Source: Panonychus citri (taxonomy: Eukaryota > Arthropoda > Arachnida > Trombidiformes > Tetranychidae). Taken from it: a stretch of DNA of 64,000 nt. A program made the position numbers and the translations under genes. Under the pieces are notes generated by a model, which was given only the letters and a program-made list of their open reading frames with translations, was not told the origin of the DNA and did not search any database. Positions 41,401 through 54,370 of this stretch are shown one piece after another. The stretch lies in the NCBI RefSeq assembly GCF_014898815.1, contig NW_026515509.1, forward strand, positions 992,001 to 1,056,000, written 5' to 3'. How positions within the stretch are numbered: the stretch's first letter is position 1; every line of letters starts with the position of its first letter.

Positions 41401-43201
41401 ACAACAATTAACGTTACAATCAGCTGATTCTTGTATTAATAAAATTCACTTAATTGTTCAATAAAGTGATTTATTTTAATTTAATTGTTTCATCTCCTTT
41501 TTAATGTAATATAACAATTGATTAACTTTTCTATCATCTTAATTATCATCATTTATATGAATAATATTTAATTATTTGAATTGAATTTTATAATAACAAT
41601 CAATGTTGATTATTTCAGCAATCAAATTATAATTGCCAATCAAAATGGTGACTAATTAACTATTATTGATATTAATGGTAATTAAATGTCATCTTGTTGA
41701 TAGTTGTATACAGTTATTGAGAAACTAATTAAAAATTATAACGCAAGAAATTAACGTTTATTATCTTGATTAGCCAACAATTAAGTTGAAAATTAAATTG
41801 ATTACAAACTTGTAAATCATCAATACTTAAATACACTAAGATTTAAATTTAATTATCTGTCAGAATGATTCTTGATTACAATCAAATCTTAATGGTAAAG
41901 ATACTTTAACTATTTATCTTACTAACGATAATTAAATTACCTCTAATTGTTGCCATTAACCAAATTAGTTTAATCTTTCACCAATCAATCAATCAATTGA
42001 AAAGTCATCATACTGGACAATTTAAAAATTTACCTTGATCATCAGCAATTTACAATCTACTACTAATTGTTGAGAAAGGAGTCAAAAGTGTTTTTTGTTG
42101 ACAATTAGTTAATTGTTGACCGGTAGCGGAATTGAAAACAATTTAAATCTCTCAAATTGAAATCGAGATGATTGTTAATATAATATAATATGAAGATGAC
42201 GAATGTCCAACTTAAATTGTGACTGATTATCTCTCAATGATCAAACAATCAAAGAGCAAAAACTTCAAGAATAGGAAGTGATTAACAATTAAGGATCTTG
42301 ATTGTTGTTGTTGTTGTTTTTTTCGTGAACAATTTAAATATCAACAGTTGATTTGATTAGGTAAATAAGGAGATAAGATTGATGATAATGATTTGTGTAA
42401 GACACTTAATCCATCAACAACTAAATCATGATAATCATCATACTGATTAACTACTAACCTGATACTGTTAATAGTAAATACAATCAACAGTTGAATGATT
42501 AAGAAAATTGTTGTAAAATCATCAAAGGGTTAACCATTTAAAAGCCATTTACATAATCTGAGTATCCTAATCCCTAATCCTAATCGTCCTCATGGTCAGT
42601 TAATCATTTGATATAATCTTTGATTCTTGCTGTTCATCAACTCAAATGGTTTAAATTATATTTCAATAACAAAATGTCAGGTATGAATAAACCTTGATTA
42701 TCAGTATTAATTTAATCATCATAACATTTGTCATTTTATTAATTCAATGACAAATGAATTAGTAAAAAAAACCAAATACAAAACGTTTTCGGTTCATAAT
42801 CAATGTAATCATAGATTGACAAATCCGATTGATATGTTGATTGTTAATCGTATTAACAATCAACAGGTAAATTTTTAAGAAAAAGAGACCAAAGAAATTG
42901 ATTAAGTTAAGATAGAGATTGAGATTGAGAGAGAGAGAAAATGATTTGATTGATTAACTTAAATCATGAGTATTATCATGATGATATTATCATCATATTG
43001 GCTCTTGTGATTTAATTATGTTAATTGTTTGATTACTTTTGAAACTTGAGACATTAAAATGATTTGATAATCAATAAGATGCTCGAGGTTATCGGAAATC
43101 GGAATCCAAACTGATGACCTTTTCAATTACGATTCTCAAGTACGTTTCGTGGGAGAGACGACGAAGGAGTTGAGTAGAAGCCATTTCGATGAGGAAGGAT
43201 G

Positions 43202-43204
43202 ATA

Positions 43205-43235
<31 letters not shown>

Positions 43236-43265
43236 CGATGAGGAAGATGAGGAAGATGATGATGA
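43202..43265. repeat. GAT/GAG-rich imperfect trinucleotide repeat
   Basis: About 64 bases of GAT units with GAC and GAG variants. It creates the poly-Ser and poly-Ile frames seen on the minus strand. Confidence 0.9.
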
Positions 43266-46200
43266 AATTAAAAAGAAAACAAGAAACAAGGAAGATTGAA
43301 TAACATGTAAACAATTTAATGTCCAAGTTGTGATTCGAAGCCATTTTCTGATGGCTGATTGTCACTTGGTTAAAATTGTTAAATTAAATTGTTGGAAAAT
43401 TAAAATCAAGGTTAATTGTGTTCATCTCTTTTGGTGACAATTTAAAATTTGTCATTTATAAATCATTGAGATGAGAAATTATTTTAAAAAAAGAGATTAC
43501 AAAATGGATTCCATTCAGCAATCAGTCATGAGTTAAGAGGAAGAACCATAACAATTAATTTAAATTGTAATTAAAAGGATGAGGGACAAGGGTGATTATT
43601 ACAATCAACAGATTACAATTTAGATGAAATTAATTTGTTTTTTTCCTCTTTCTCTTTGAATTGATTTTGTTTTTCTTGCTCATCAGCTGATTGTTGGGAC
43701 AACTACTGGTCAGTGTGTGTCCAGTTTTCATTGTTTCTTTGCTAATGGTTAGTTAATTGCTATCAATTAATTTATTTCGTCATCAGACTTAACCCACTCT
43801 TACTACGTCAATGGATAATACTAATGACACATAAATTGATTGTTAATTGTTTCCAAATCAGTAACAATTAAAGGATTCGTTTAGTTTTTTCAATCAGAAC
43901 ATTGTAAAAACCAAAATTATCCTAAATCATTAACAATTAATTGTCATCAAGATGATTATCAAAGGATAATTACAACTAATGAATCAAATCATCATAATTT
44001 GTTTAATTGTTATTATGAAACTTGAACCAAAAATATTAAAATCAAATGATCAATTTTCACAATTACAGTTGCAATTAACAACAATCAGTATCAAGTATCA
44101 ACAAAACTGAACAATTAGCTTATAATTAATTGAATTAGTTAAACTAAATCAAATCAAATTTGATTAGTTTGATTTAATGATAATCAAGGTTGAGATTTAA
44201 ATGGATTCCTGTTTAAAATTAAATTCACTTGAAAAGTAAATCAACAATTTAACTGGATTAATATTGATTAAATTGTGCAAACCCCTAGAAACATGTTTGG
44301 ACTTTTAATTAAGCTGAAACAATTTAATTGGGATTAAAATTGATAGTTTAACAATTTACTTAATCCGAATCATATAATAACCAAATCAAATGATTGTTAA
44401 ATCATTAAAAAGTGTCGCCTTAATTGTCAATCATTAGTTACTATTTATAACATTATCTATATTACAACAATTAACAAATCATCCAGGATTGAAGGTTAAC
44501 ATGATTATCAATTAATTCAGTTAAATTTATTCATAATCATCAACCTAATCAAACTTGTTATTTATATTAATTATCATAATTATCATTGAATTTTAAATCA
44601 TTACGATGATATTAATTTACTATTACATTAAAATTGATTGAACAATTTAACTCAAACAAATTGATGATTATAACCTTGCAAGGTTCAATAGTTGAGATTG
44701 ATCATAAAAATCAGCTAATTGTCCTAATCAATTAAACTAATCAGCTATTGAAGCTAAGAAATTCAAATGAGACCATGAACTAAATTAAATAAATTGCTAA
44801 GGTTACACACACATAGAGAGACACATACACATGATTAACTAATCAAAATCCTTGATCAATTTCCTGTGTATAAATCAAAATGAACAATTAACAATCAAAT
44901 AAACAAATAATAAATTAAATTAATGATAATAGAAAAAAGTTAATTAAAAACCTTGTAACAATTTAGATCTGAAAAAAAAGTAATCAAAACTTTGCTGCTT
45001 TCTAACAATTCAAAAATTCATATGGAAAAGTATTCGTACAGTATAAATGTTAATTGTTTGGGAATTGTGGTGATAATTAAAACAAAACAACAAGATAATC
45101 AGATAATCAAATTGTAGTGAATTGAATGATTATTAATTAGTTAATTATCGAAAATCAAAATGAAAAGTTAGTTAGTATTTATAAGGAGATGGAAAGACAA
45201 AAATGTTCACTTGATATTGAAACTTGGTAAACCTGAACTTCAGCTTGTGAGTATGTTCATGATAACTGGAAAAACTCAAGTTCCAAATGATTGAAACACA
45301 AAGATGAAGATAATGTTCATGATGATGATCAGATAACAGTTCTGGACTGTATCATGAAAATGATGATGAAAAAAATTGTAACTTGAATGACGACCAACAA
45401 ACATTTCAGATTATCTTCAATTAAGATTAAATTTTTTTCTTCTTCTCATTTAAAGTTTATCTTTTCATCTGATTCCTGGTTAACCAGGTAAAGTGATTTA
45501 CTTTATTCACAATCAACAAATCAACAATTTAATCACTTCTAATAGTGTATATAATACTTGACATGGTGACAATTTAACCATAGGAAGATAATGACAAGAT
45601 ATCCACAACTAGATTTAACTTAATTGCCAGCATTACATTTGATACGAAATTAATTACAATCAAACCAATTATCATGAATTATCATGAATTAATATTAATT
45701 TTACTTTGTTTTTCCAACAACAGGTAAATTGTTTCAACATCGTAATGATATTGTTAACTATTTGCTGTTGTTATTTTTTTTATACTATTTCTCATTACGT
45801 AAGTAAACTTACCTGTTGATAGGCCAATGACTTTACCTGTTATTTTAATTTTCCACCTTTGGAAAAGTTAATTCAGTTCTCATAATGAACTTTTCTCTCT
45901 CATTTTCAAACAATCTACTTGTTTCATCATCAAAAAAACTAAATCATCAACTTAACCATCGTTATCATCATTACTATTATCATGATAATAATAATAATAA
46001 TAATAGTTATCTCCATGTTGTTTTGTTATCCGTTCATTAAAACGTTACCAATTGATGATGGCAAGACTTTGATTGACAACAATTAGCTAACCATTGATAA
46101 TCAACAGGTATCATATGTAAAAAACAAAGTAGTATTAACAAGTTTATGATAATTGTAGTGATCAATGTTTATTGATGATTTTTGATTGACCAAACCTCTG

Positions 46201-46321
46201 ACCTTGACCAATGGGTCTAGGAAAATCTAAAAATTGACCTTGATGTAAATAACCATTAAGTGTTATTAACAAATATTATTATAACTTTGGTCAGTCCGAA
46301 GCAAAAAATGACCTTCTCAAG

Positions 46322-46346
46322 ATTATGATTATGATTATGATTATGA
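46322..46346. repeat. (GATTAT)n short tandem repeat
   Basis: About four GATTAT units in tandem. Confidence 0.85.
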
Positions 46347-46634
46347 TGAATCTGGAAATAGAGGAAGATTAATGAAAATATAGTTAATTAAAGTTAGTTA
46401 ACTATTTTCAAGGTAAATACTTATACAATTGTGTCTCTCATTGGGCTTGTTAATTTTTCGCAATTCAAACAATTAACAATCTTGACTATCCAATGTAATA
46501 TCAATGTTATTTTGATTACACTTCGCCAACGATTGACCTTACCTGTCTTTCCCTAATCATGATCAAAATTAACGTTGGAAAATCAAATGATATCAAACTG
46601 ATCTCATGTGTCCACGCCCGTTGTTTATATTTAG

Positions 46635-46639
<5 letters not shown>

Positions 46640-46679
<40 letters not shown>
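46640..46679. repeat. (CT)n microsatellite
   Basis: About 20 perfect CT units. Confidence 0.95.
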
Positions 46680-46685
<6 letters not shown>

Positions 46686-48720
46686 GGAATGACTTTGTGG
46701 ATTTTGAATTTTAAAATTCGATAAAAATTTGGACTTATAAGGTTTTTGTCAGTTCGAGATTGAGTTCGAAGAAGTGGAAAGAAAAAGTTTTTTTTTTCTA
46801 CAAAAATCATAATTATAATACACGAAAATGAATCACAATTAAAGATTTCAATGTTAAACTTAATTTGGTGTTAATCATGATTAGTAAATGAAACGTTTCT
46901 CATAATCATAATTACATCTCTACCTAGTGTGTAACAATCATGATTACATTGATAATAATGATGATAATAATTAAGTGATGTCATTTAAATTCATCTAATC
47001 AATAAATTGTAATAATTTTATCACAATAAAAGCACAAAATTAGGTCAACAAATAATAATAATTTTGATTAATCAATGATAATCATAAGGAATTAAATTTC
47101 ATCCAATGAGATTTAGTTACCATTATAATCAAAAATGATTACTGATTATTTACCCTTAGGACATTTTGTTTATTTATTAATTTAGTTACTAATTTTGTTT
47201 TCTCATGTATATATAAATATACACATTTATCAATCCTTATTGACAAATAATCAAATTGATTGTTTGCTAAATTGTTACAGGGAAAAGTGATGTTCCAGTA
47301 ATCACAATTAACGTATCAAAACAATCAATGATTTTTATATATATTTTAATGAAGGTTACAATTATTACTTTGACAAGGTAAGGTCAATCAATTTAGATTT
47401 GATTATTTGAAAATTTTTGCATCATTTAACCTTGGTACTGATTTAGTTTTCAACTAACTAGTAGACAAGATTAAATTGTAATAACAATTTATAAATTATG
47501 ATGGTTATAAGAGAGAGAGAGAGTCAAGAAAGGAAATTAACCTTAAAACAATTTACGCAATATAAAGTTAATTTTGATTACGATGGAAAATCACTTGACC
47601 ATCAACAACAATTAACGTTGATTTTCATGTTGATAGCTGAATCAAATTTACTTCCGTATTGTTGATATAATGAATAAATTACAATGTAAAAGTTTAGTAA
47701 ATTGTTAATTACTACAATCAAAGATTGTATTAATATACAAAAGGAAAAGTTGATTTACCGTTGGATTTACAATTAACTAGAGGAAGAGAGAGAGGAAACA
47801 ATTAACAATTAAGTGATTACTTTCAACTCGCCATAGACTAAATTAGAAATGATTTTTTTAGCAATTTCTTAGGATGGATAATAATTTATTCAATGTTAAT
47901 TATTAATACGATTGTGTTAATACAAAGGGAGAGTATGATAAGTTTGATATAACAATAAAACCAGAATAATAAATGATTATGTTGATTATTATCTTGATTG
48001 TGATTAACAATCAACTCAACTTGAGGTCAATCATCTTTAAGTTAAAATCATTATCGTTTTTATTATCATATGTAACTGAACTTGGAGAGAGAGAGAGAGA
48101 GAAAGTTAATCAAGAAAATAATAATAATGAAGAAAAAGTTTTTCTAATAATCAGACCCAAAGAAATCACGATGTTAAGTTTAGAGCCAAAAGGCCATTGT
48201 TCGGGTTCGGGTTCTAAGAAAGTTCTAAGAAAGAAAGAGGAAAAAGAAAGAGAGAAATCAGAAAGTTCGTTGGTCAGATTTAATTCCTAAATCATCATTA
48301 ACATTATCATGATGAATATAAGAAAATTAAATCAACCAAATTAATGATCAGAAACAATTTAAGCTCATCCATCATTTTTCACATCGAAACAAAACTTTTA
48401 CTTTTCTCTTGATACTTTCAAGAGCTTTTGATTTATTATATTGGTTGTTGGTTAAAATTAATTGTAACTAATTACCAAGTTGATAACCTGATCAATTTAA
48501 TCTCAATCGCAGTTGTTGATTATACTTTCAGCTTAATTCTTAATCTTAATCTCTCGCAATTTTTTGGGGAAAAAAAGAGAAAGTTTTCTCTCACCTATGG
48601 TGAAAGTGATTTAACATAAGAAACACTTTCATGATGATTATGTTAATTATCATCATGATTATGATGATGATGAGGATGAAACAAATTGATGACGATGACC
48701 TGAGTATCTTTAGTAACTTT

Positions 48721-48795
48721 CTTACCCTTTCCCGGAACACTAGGAAAACCTATTTAGACCCGGAGGGCAAATTGCCACGGTGGGAGTGTGAAAGA
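48721..48795. other. GC-rich patch of unknown nature
   Basis: A stretch clearly richer in GC than the surrounding kilobases, including CCCGGAACAC, GACCCGGAGGG and a short dyad GGCAA-A-TTGCC. All frames on both strands stop within it. It does not look like a tRNA or a known small RNA to me. Confidence 0.4.
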
Positions 48796-51295
48796 TTATC
48801 ATTATTATGATTAACTTGTAATCAGTTTAGTAAATTGTTGATTAAAAGGGTTTCTAATTTCTAGATTATCATATCTTTCATATATAATAATATGTAATTA
48901 TGTTTATATCTTTATTATTTCATTCAATTCAAATGTAATCAGTTAATTATCAAGTTTATTTGTTTGTTTGATTGTTAATTGTTACATTGATTGTGCTTGA
49001 ATTTTTCTTGATGAGATCACGATTGATTATTATGATTATCATTTTGTTTTTTGCTTATTTTAAAATAAATTGTTGTGAGGTTATTTAGTTTAAAAAAAGA
49101 TTACAATCTACTATTAAAAATTAATGATTAACTTGATTAGCTAGATGATTAAGTTGAATTCAGTTCATTCAACTAGGTGATTTCTATGGTGATTACTTAT
49201 TCAATCATTAACTTTTATATTGTGTCCAGTTCAATGAACAAATTAATAATCAACAAGAATAATATATTATCATGATGATTAAATTATTGTTATTTACAAT
49301 TAACAGAATTAGAAAGTATCAACAATTAGATATTAACAGTTAATTGTTGTATTAACCAAATGCAATCAAAATGATATTAATCGTGATTGAAAAATTTTCA
49401 TTGATTAATTTCATCACAATTAATCAGTTTCATTAAATTGCTCATTTCATTTTCAATGATTTAAATGATTCACTTCACTTTTATAGTTGTTAATTGTTGA
49501 ATTGTTAATTGTTGCCTGCTAATTAAATTGGTGGTAAAATTTATCATTTATTATAAATGGGTTTGATTTGTCAAAAGTTATCAATAAACTTAATTGAAAC
49601 AATCAATTAATTTTAATCTAATCTGATTAACCTATCCGATTGATTTATATATAATGATAAATGATTAGTTAATTACAATTTACATTCAATTGATTAGTTA
49701 GATTGATCATTTGATCATTGATTGTTAATTGATATTAAAATAAAAATGATTCAATTTTATTAAATTGATTAGTTGGTAAAAATAAAATCAATTGAACAAA
49801 AAAAAAGAAGATTAAAGAAAATTAGTTAATCAGAAATACTTTTTAACAATTAACGGTTTAATTTTTTTTTAGAGATTGATTAGTTAATTGTGATGGTGAT
49901 TATTAAATCTTGTTAATTATGATTAACATTGACATTGAATATAATGTTTAGAAAGTTAATCAAAAGAGAATTGGTAATTGTTAAATGATTAATCGAATTG
50001 GATTAAGACGAGGAAGAGGAAGTAACGATTTCCAAAGTAATTAAATAAACATGATTAAGTTAATCTTTGATTAAGAATTGAAAAAATAAGAGTTGATTAA
50101 CTGTGATGATTAAATTTTATTATGATGATGGTCACATAATTGTTTTGAATGTCACGATGACACTTTCATTAGGAAATTGTTGCCTTGTTATATCATGAAA
50201 TTGAAAGTAACTTGAAAATTAACCATGATCTAAATTGTCAATTTCCACTTGAATGGTTAATTTAATTGTCACCAAAAAGATTCAACATTTAGTTGAGAAA
50301 AAAAAATTAAATTTCGAAAAATTAGTTGATAAGTTCACCAAAAGGTATCGCTAGTAAATCGCTCGATGAATAGTCAATGAGCTATTTTCACCGATTTTAA
50401 TTGTGATCATTTTGATTCACTAATTAGATTAGACGAGAGAATTTTTCAATCGTGATGAACAATTTACACTTTATCAGTTGATCTAATATTTGAGAATTTT
50501 AATTAGTTGGTCAATCGTGATTTAAGATTAACTTTGTTTTCTCAACTTGAACTTGAAATTGTTACGATTTAATTTGGTTAACCAATCAATTGGAATCACA
50601 ATTGAAAACCAAAATCAAATGGAAACTTGAAAACTTTCATTGACCAAGAAGCAAATTAATCCGATCAAGATAAGATAATTAAAATTAAATTACTACCAAC
50701 TAACTAAATCTAATTGGTAACCAATAAGATTAATTGTGATTAAGGTAATTAAAAGAAATATCAAAATAATTGAAAAGCAATTAAATGGCAATGATCAACT
50801 AATTGTGTGAGTGTAAATAATATAAATCCAATGATTCTGTAGGTTTAAATTAACCTTCATTGATTGATCAATTAATTGTTCCGAGACAGTTGATCAACAA
50901 CAACAAAAAAATGAAGATCTAATTATTTACACTGAACAATTAAAATCTTATTGTTAATCTTAAATTAGATGGAAATTGCTTAATCAACTTTCTCATTGGT
51001 TAATCGTTTAATTTTGTTAACCTTTTCCACCGATTGATTAACCAATTGAAGGTGAATCAAATCAAAAGAATCAAATTTAATTGTGATTGGTTGAAAGGGT
51101 CATTGAGATGATGGACAAAAGTTAAGTGTCAATGTATTTAAAGTCTCATTTTGTGTGACAATTTAATCCAGTTAATTTAAATTGTCTTCTCATATCGAAC
51201 ATTTTAATTGTCTTTGGTCCTTCTTAATCAGTTTTAAATTTTAAATCTTTTGATTGTTTCCAATTGTTTTTAATTGTTCATCATTATAGATCATC

Positions 51296-52798
51296 ATGTC
51301 TTCACCAGCACAAAGTCCCACAGAAAATGAACCTGTCGGTATGCAATCAAGTACCAGAGATCGATCGGCCTCCGTCGACGTGGCCCCGGGGGGTTTACCG
51401 AGAGATCATCGATCGTCATCCCTTGTTAACCCAAGTGTCCAAGTTGAACAATCACCGGCGATGTTACCACCTCAACCATTGGCTCTACGAAATATATTGA
51501 AAGGTTTCTCCCAGGATTCAGGTCGTGAAACTCAAGGTCCATCTCGAGAGGAAAGTATCGACAAAGAGCCTTCTTCGTCCGATGTTTCCTCTCCTAAATC
51601 TGAATCTCCGACCGAATCTCCAACCGAAGGTCAAGACGATAGTACCAGTAGCTCGGAAAAAAGTACTCAAAATTCCAGTAACGAAACGACTGTACCAAGT
51701 GTCTCCATCCCCTTTAGCAGTGACGACAGTAGTACCGGACCGAAAGATGACTTCTCTGACGATTCGGCAACAGTTCGTTATACTACCCCACATCCGATTG
51801 CCAAATGTCAAATAGTTAAACCTGATCGATTGGCACAAATCACGGACCAACCAGGATTTACACCCGACACGACAACAATGGGTTCATTAGTGAATCCGGT
51901 AAGTGCAGTGGGCACAATGACTAATGTTCCAGACGTAACGATAGACCCAACGATCACATCTGCTGAACAGCGAACACTAGGAGATACCGACTCTGTACCT
52001 ACTCGAGCTGTTAAAGCGCAATTACCCCCACCGTCCAAGCCAAAGATCAGCGAATGGTTCGAGGCAATGTTCACAATTGGTAAATACGGAGGATTTCTTG
52101 CCGCGATTGTACAATTTATCACGATTTTCTTTGGACTTTGGCTCGATACGAGTTTCAAGAGATCTGACACTTATATGTGCACTTTATTTCTTGTTAGCGT
52201 TGGTGTTCTTGTTTGTGTCATTTGCGGTACTTTCGAGGAAAAGGGCCAAATTGAATGGTGTTCGGTTGCTTTTATTTTGGACGCACCTTTACATATCATT
52301 TTTTTCGTCGAGCATCAAACGCCCGCTGTTTGGTGGGCATACCCTGGAGTTGTTTGTGCCATCTGTTTATCGTTACGCGTATCAACAGGTATACTTTGTA
52401 AACCTGAAGATTATTACATGAAAGTTTTGAATTATCATTGGCAACAGCGACATCATGAAATTGTCAAACCCACGTTTAGGAATAGAGCCACAAGCACTGG
52501 TAATTTAGAAGCCGCTGAAGCGGGAAGTAGCATGGGTGCTAGTAGTTTACCTTTGGGCGAAGCTCGAACTATAAGTCGAGGTCCAAGTCGAGGTGATGGT
52601 CGACCAGACAGTCGAGCTGATAGTCAAGCAACAAGTCGAAATGTAAGTAGAATGGACAGTCGAGTTGCAAGTCGAGGTCCAAGTGAGGCCATTATTCACG
52701 AAGCAAGTACAAGTAATAGTAGTAGCAGTGAAAACGAAGCCGTGATCGAAGCTGAAGCTGAAGTTGAACCACTACGAAAAGGAGACGAAGACAATTAA
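51296..52798 (+). CDS. Four-pass membrane protein with long disordered tails, unknown function
   Basis: A single open exon of 500 residues. Residues 1-255 are Ser/Thr/Pro/Glu-rich and look disordered. Residues about 262-368 hold four hydrophobic segments (about 265-283, 294-312, 322-338, 345-367) joined by short loops; the last loop has the aromatic motif PAVWWAYPG. Residues about 420-500 form a Ser/Arg-rich tail with an irregular short SR-x-x-S pattern (GPSRGDGRPDSRADSQ and similar) and an acidic end. Both tails are probably cytosolic because they have no signal peptide and are charged. The four-pass layout is reminiscent of MARVEL or tetraspan proteins, but I see no family signature. A strong splice acceptor (TTATAG) ends 6 bases before the ATG, so an upstream non-coding exon is likely. 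Codon use is typically genic and GC-richer than the flanks. Confidence 0.85.
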   Translation: MSSPAQSPTENEPVGMQSSTRDRSASVDVAPGGLPRDHRSSSLVNPSVQVEQSPAMLPPQPLALRNILKGFSQDSGRETQGPSREESIDKEPSSSDVSSPKSESPTESPTEGQDDSTSSSEKSTQNSSNETTVPSVSIPFSSDDSSTGPKDDFSDDSATVRYTTPHPIAKCQIVKPDRLAQITDQPGFTPDTTTMGSLVNPVSAVGTMTNVPDVTIDPTITSAEQRTLGDTDSVPTRAVKAQLPPPSKPKISEWFEAMFTIGKYGGFLAAIVQFITIFFGLWLDTSFKRSDTYMCTLFLVSVGVLVCVICGTFEEKGQIEWCSVAFILDAPLHIIFFVEHQTPAVWWAYPGVVCAICLSLRVSTGILCKPEDYYMKVLNYHWQQRHHEIVKPTFRNRATSTGNLEAAEAGSSMGASSLPLGEARTISRGPSRGDGRPDSRADSQATSRNVSRMDSRVASRGPSEAIIHEASTSNSSSSENEAVIEAEAEVEPLRKGDEDN

Positions 52799-53362
52799 CC
52801 ACCAAAGCAAACGAACCCAACGATTTACAATTTGATAACTTTTTTTTTTTAGTTTTCTACCTTAATTGTATATTAAATTTCTCAGGACCAATTTAATTTA
52901 TTCTCATTGATTGTATCATCCCAATTAACTAAATTTTTTTTCCATCTACAAACAATCAAAATTATTAATGAAATCAAACCAATAAAACAAAAAAGATTTT
53001 CCTTTGCAATTGACTAAATTGTTTGCCTTTTAATTGATTAAAATCCTTCATTTGGGATATACACAATTAACTCTTAAGGATTAATTGTAACATAAATATA
53101 AAGGATTGGGCCAATTAACTCCTACAATTGATCCCAATGAATGTCTCCCAATTAACAAAGAGACTTAAACAATTAGGATGCTAATAAATTAATCACAATG
53201 ATACCGATACAATCAAAAGACATGATCACAATTAACTAACATCATCAACTTGCCATTTGATATTCAGTGTTAATCCTAATAAAGAGATACTGTTTTGTTT
53301 AATTGTTTTCCCTGACCAATATTACATTCAACTTAATTAGTGTTGATCAGTTGATTATTACA
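52799..53362. other. Spacer between the two membrane-protein genes
   Basis: AT-rich. It holds an AATAAA-type poly(A) signal candidate at 52981-52986. A splice-acceptor-like CTTAATTAG sits about 25 bases before the next ATG. Confidence 0.55.
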
Positions 53363-53920
53363 ATGGATGAACCACAATTAATACCACCATCAAGTGGACC
53401 TTTCAACCTTAATAGACCCAAAGGATTGGATTTAATTAGACACAAAGTGGAAAGCGTTGTCTCCAGTCGAGAGCAATTAAAAACCATAACTTCCACCCTA
53501 ATTGTTGGAAATTTATCAATTGCAATTGTTGATTATCTTTCCAATCCCAAAGTCACTGGTCTATTTGCTTTTCTCTGTTTCATCCTTGTCTTGACCATTT
53601 ACAGTTATGGTGTTTGGTCAGTCGCAACTGAAAGTTATCCAAATCTAATCTTATTTGCTGGACTGTTAATGCTAATCCGATTTGCTAATCTTTTCTCATT
53701 AATGACAACAGATAATATCCTCATTAGCCTTGGTATAATTACTTTCATCATTTTAAATGAATTATTTGTTGTCCAAGGGAAATCATTTCCTTCCGGTCAG
53801 CTTCAATTACCAAAGTTCTGGTCATCAACTGCTGATCATCAACAACAACAATCAACCTCATCTTCAGCCGTTGATCAACAACAAAATTATCCCTCATTTA
53901 CCACAGTAAATATTAACTAA
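53363..53920 (+). CDS. Small multi-pass membrane protein, unknown function
   Basis: A single open exon of 185 residues, starting at the ATG in ACAATGGATGAACC. The open frame extends upstream to 53303, but that part is pyrimidine-rich and ends in a likely acceptor, so the later ATG is preferred. Four hydrophobic segments are visible at about 41-59, 64-86, 93-114 and 118-137. The N-terminal 40 residues are polar with a basic patch (RPKGLDLIRHK), and the C-terminal 45 are Gln/Ser-rich. It has the same gross layout (four passes in about 100 residues, polar tails) as the gene just upstream on the same strand, but I see no sequence similarity between them. No known family recognised. Confidence 0.8.
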   Translation: MDEPQLIPPSSGPFNLNRPKGLDLIRHKVESVVSSREQLKTITSTLIVGNLSIAIVDYLSNPKVTGLFAFLCFILVLTIYSYGVWSVATESYPNLILFAGLLMLIRFANLFSLMTTDNILISLGIITFIILNELFVVQGKSFPSGQLQLPKFWSSTADHQQQQSTSSSAVDQQQNYPSFTTVNIN

Positions 53921-54370
53921 ATCAACAGTTAATCAAGTAAATTAACTTGCGATCATTAATCAAATTGTGTCACCTTTTGTTTGCTAATCATGATCAACCT
54001 TTGAACAAAATATTAACCATTTTATCAATTGTTTTTGGGAAATCACTTGCATTTGATTGTGATTAGTTAAATAACTTTTTTCATTTAATTGTTGTTAAGT
54101 TAACCTGTTAATTAAATCAACCAATTGGTAAATAGTGATTAATGTAATCATACAACATTCAATTGTGATTAAATTTGATTGTTTTTTTTTTCATCATCTC
54201 AACAATAATTTCAAACCAATCAATGTTAATCTAATTGTTTATCCTCATCTTTTTGTTTCACAATCAAATTAAAATTATATAATGATAAATTGAGATTGAA
54301 ATTGTTTTGATTTCATAAGGTAATTTAATTTATTTATCAGATTTTAATTGTTCACAATTAACATGGTTAT
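53921..54370. other. Convergent spacer
   Basis: AT-rich sequence between the convergent 3' ends of the small membrane-protein gene and the ML-domain gene. It should contain both 3' untranslated regions; nothing else seen. Confidence 0.6.

Larger units (their letters stand above)
35467..51295. other. Gene-poor region, about 15.8 kb
   Basis: Lies between the 5' end of transglutaminase (-) and the membrane-protein gene (+). It is AT-rich with CT, GAT and TTATGA microsatellites and pyrimidine-rich tracts (36290-36670). Open frames of 60-108 codons are low-complexity. Several CAGGTAAA-type donor-like words occur (for example 42866, 45487, 45722), so untranslated first exons of the gene at 51296 could lie here. 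A GC-richer patch at 48721-48795 and a 31-codon frame at 43089-43184 (-) are the only local oddities noticed. Confidence 0.6.

Noticed and set aside
43089..43184. 31-codon frame on the minus strand, MASTQLLRRLSHETYLRIV and following
   Set aside because: Composition is mildly gene-like, but it is very short, sits beside a GAT repeat and has no partner exon; not enough to call.
45475..45488. Perfect 14-base palindrome CCTGGTTAACCAGG
   Set aside because: Short palindromes of this size are expected by chance in 64 kb; no context supports a function.
47973..48290. 105-codon frame on the + strand
   Set aside because: Hydrophobic AT-rich start followed by GAGA-derived Arg/Glu and Lys/Glu runs; no motif or splice support.
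51518..52170. Antisense frames of 110 and 120 codons within the 500-residue membrane-protein gene
   Set aside because: Shadow frames; the + strand frame is the one with an ATG after an acceptor and a full-length protein.
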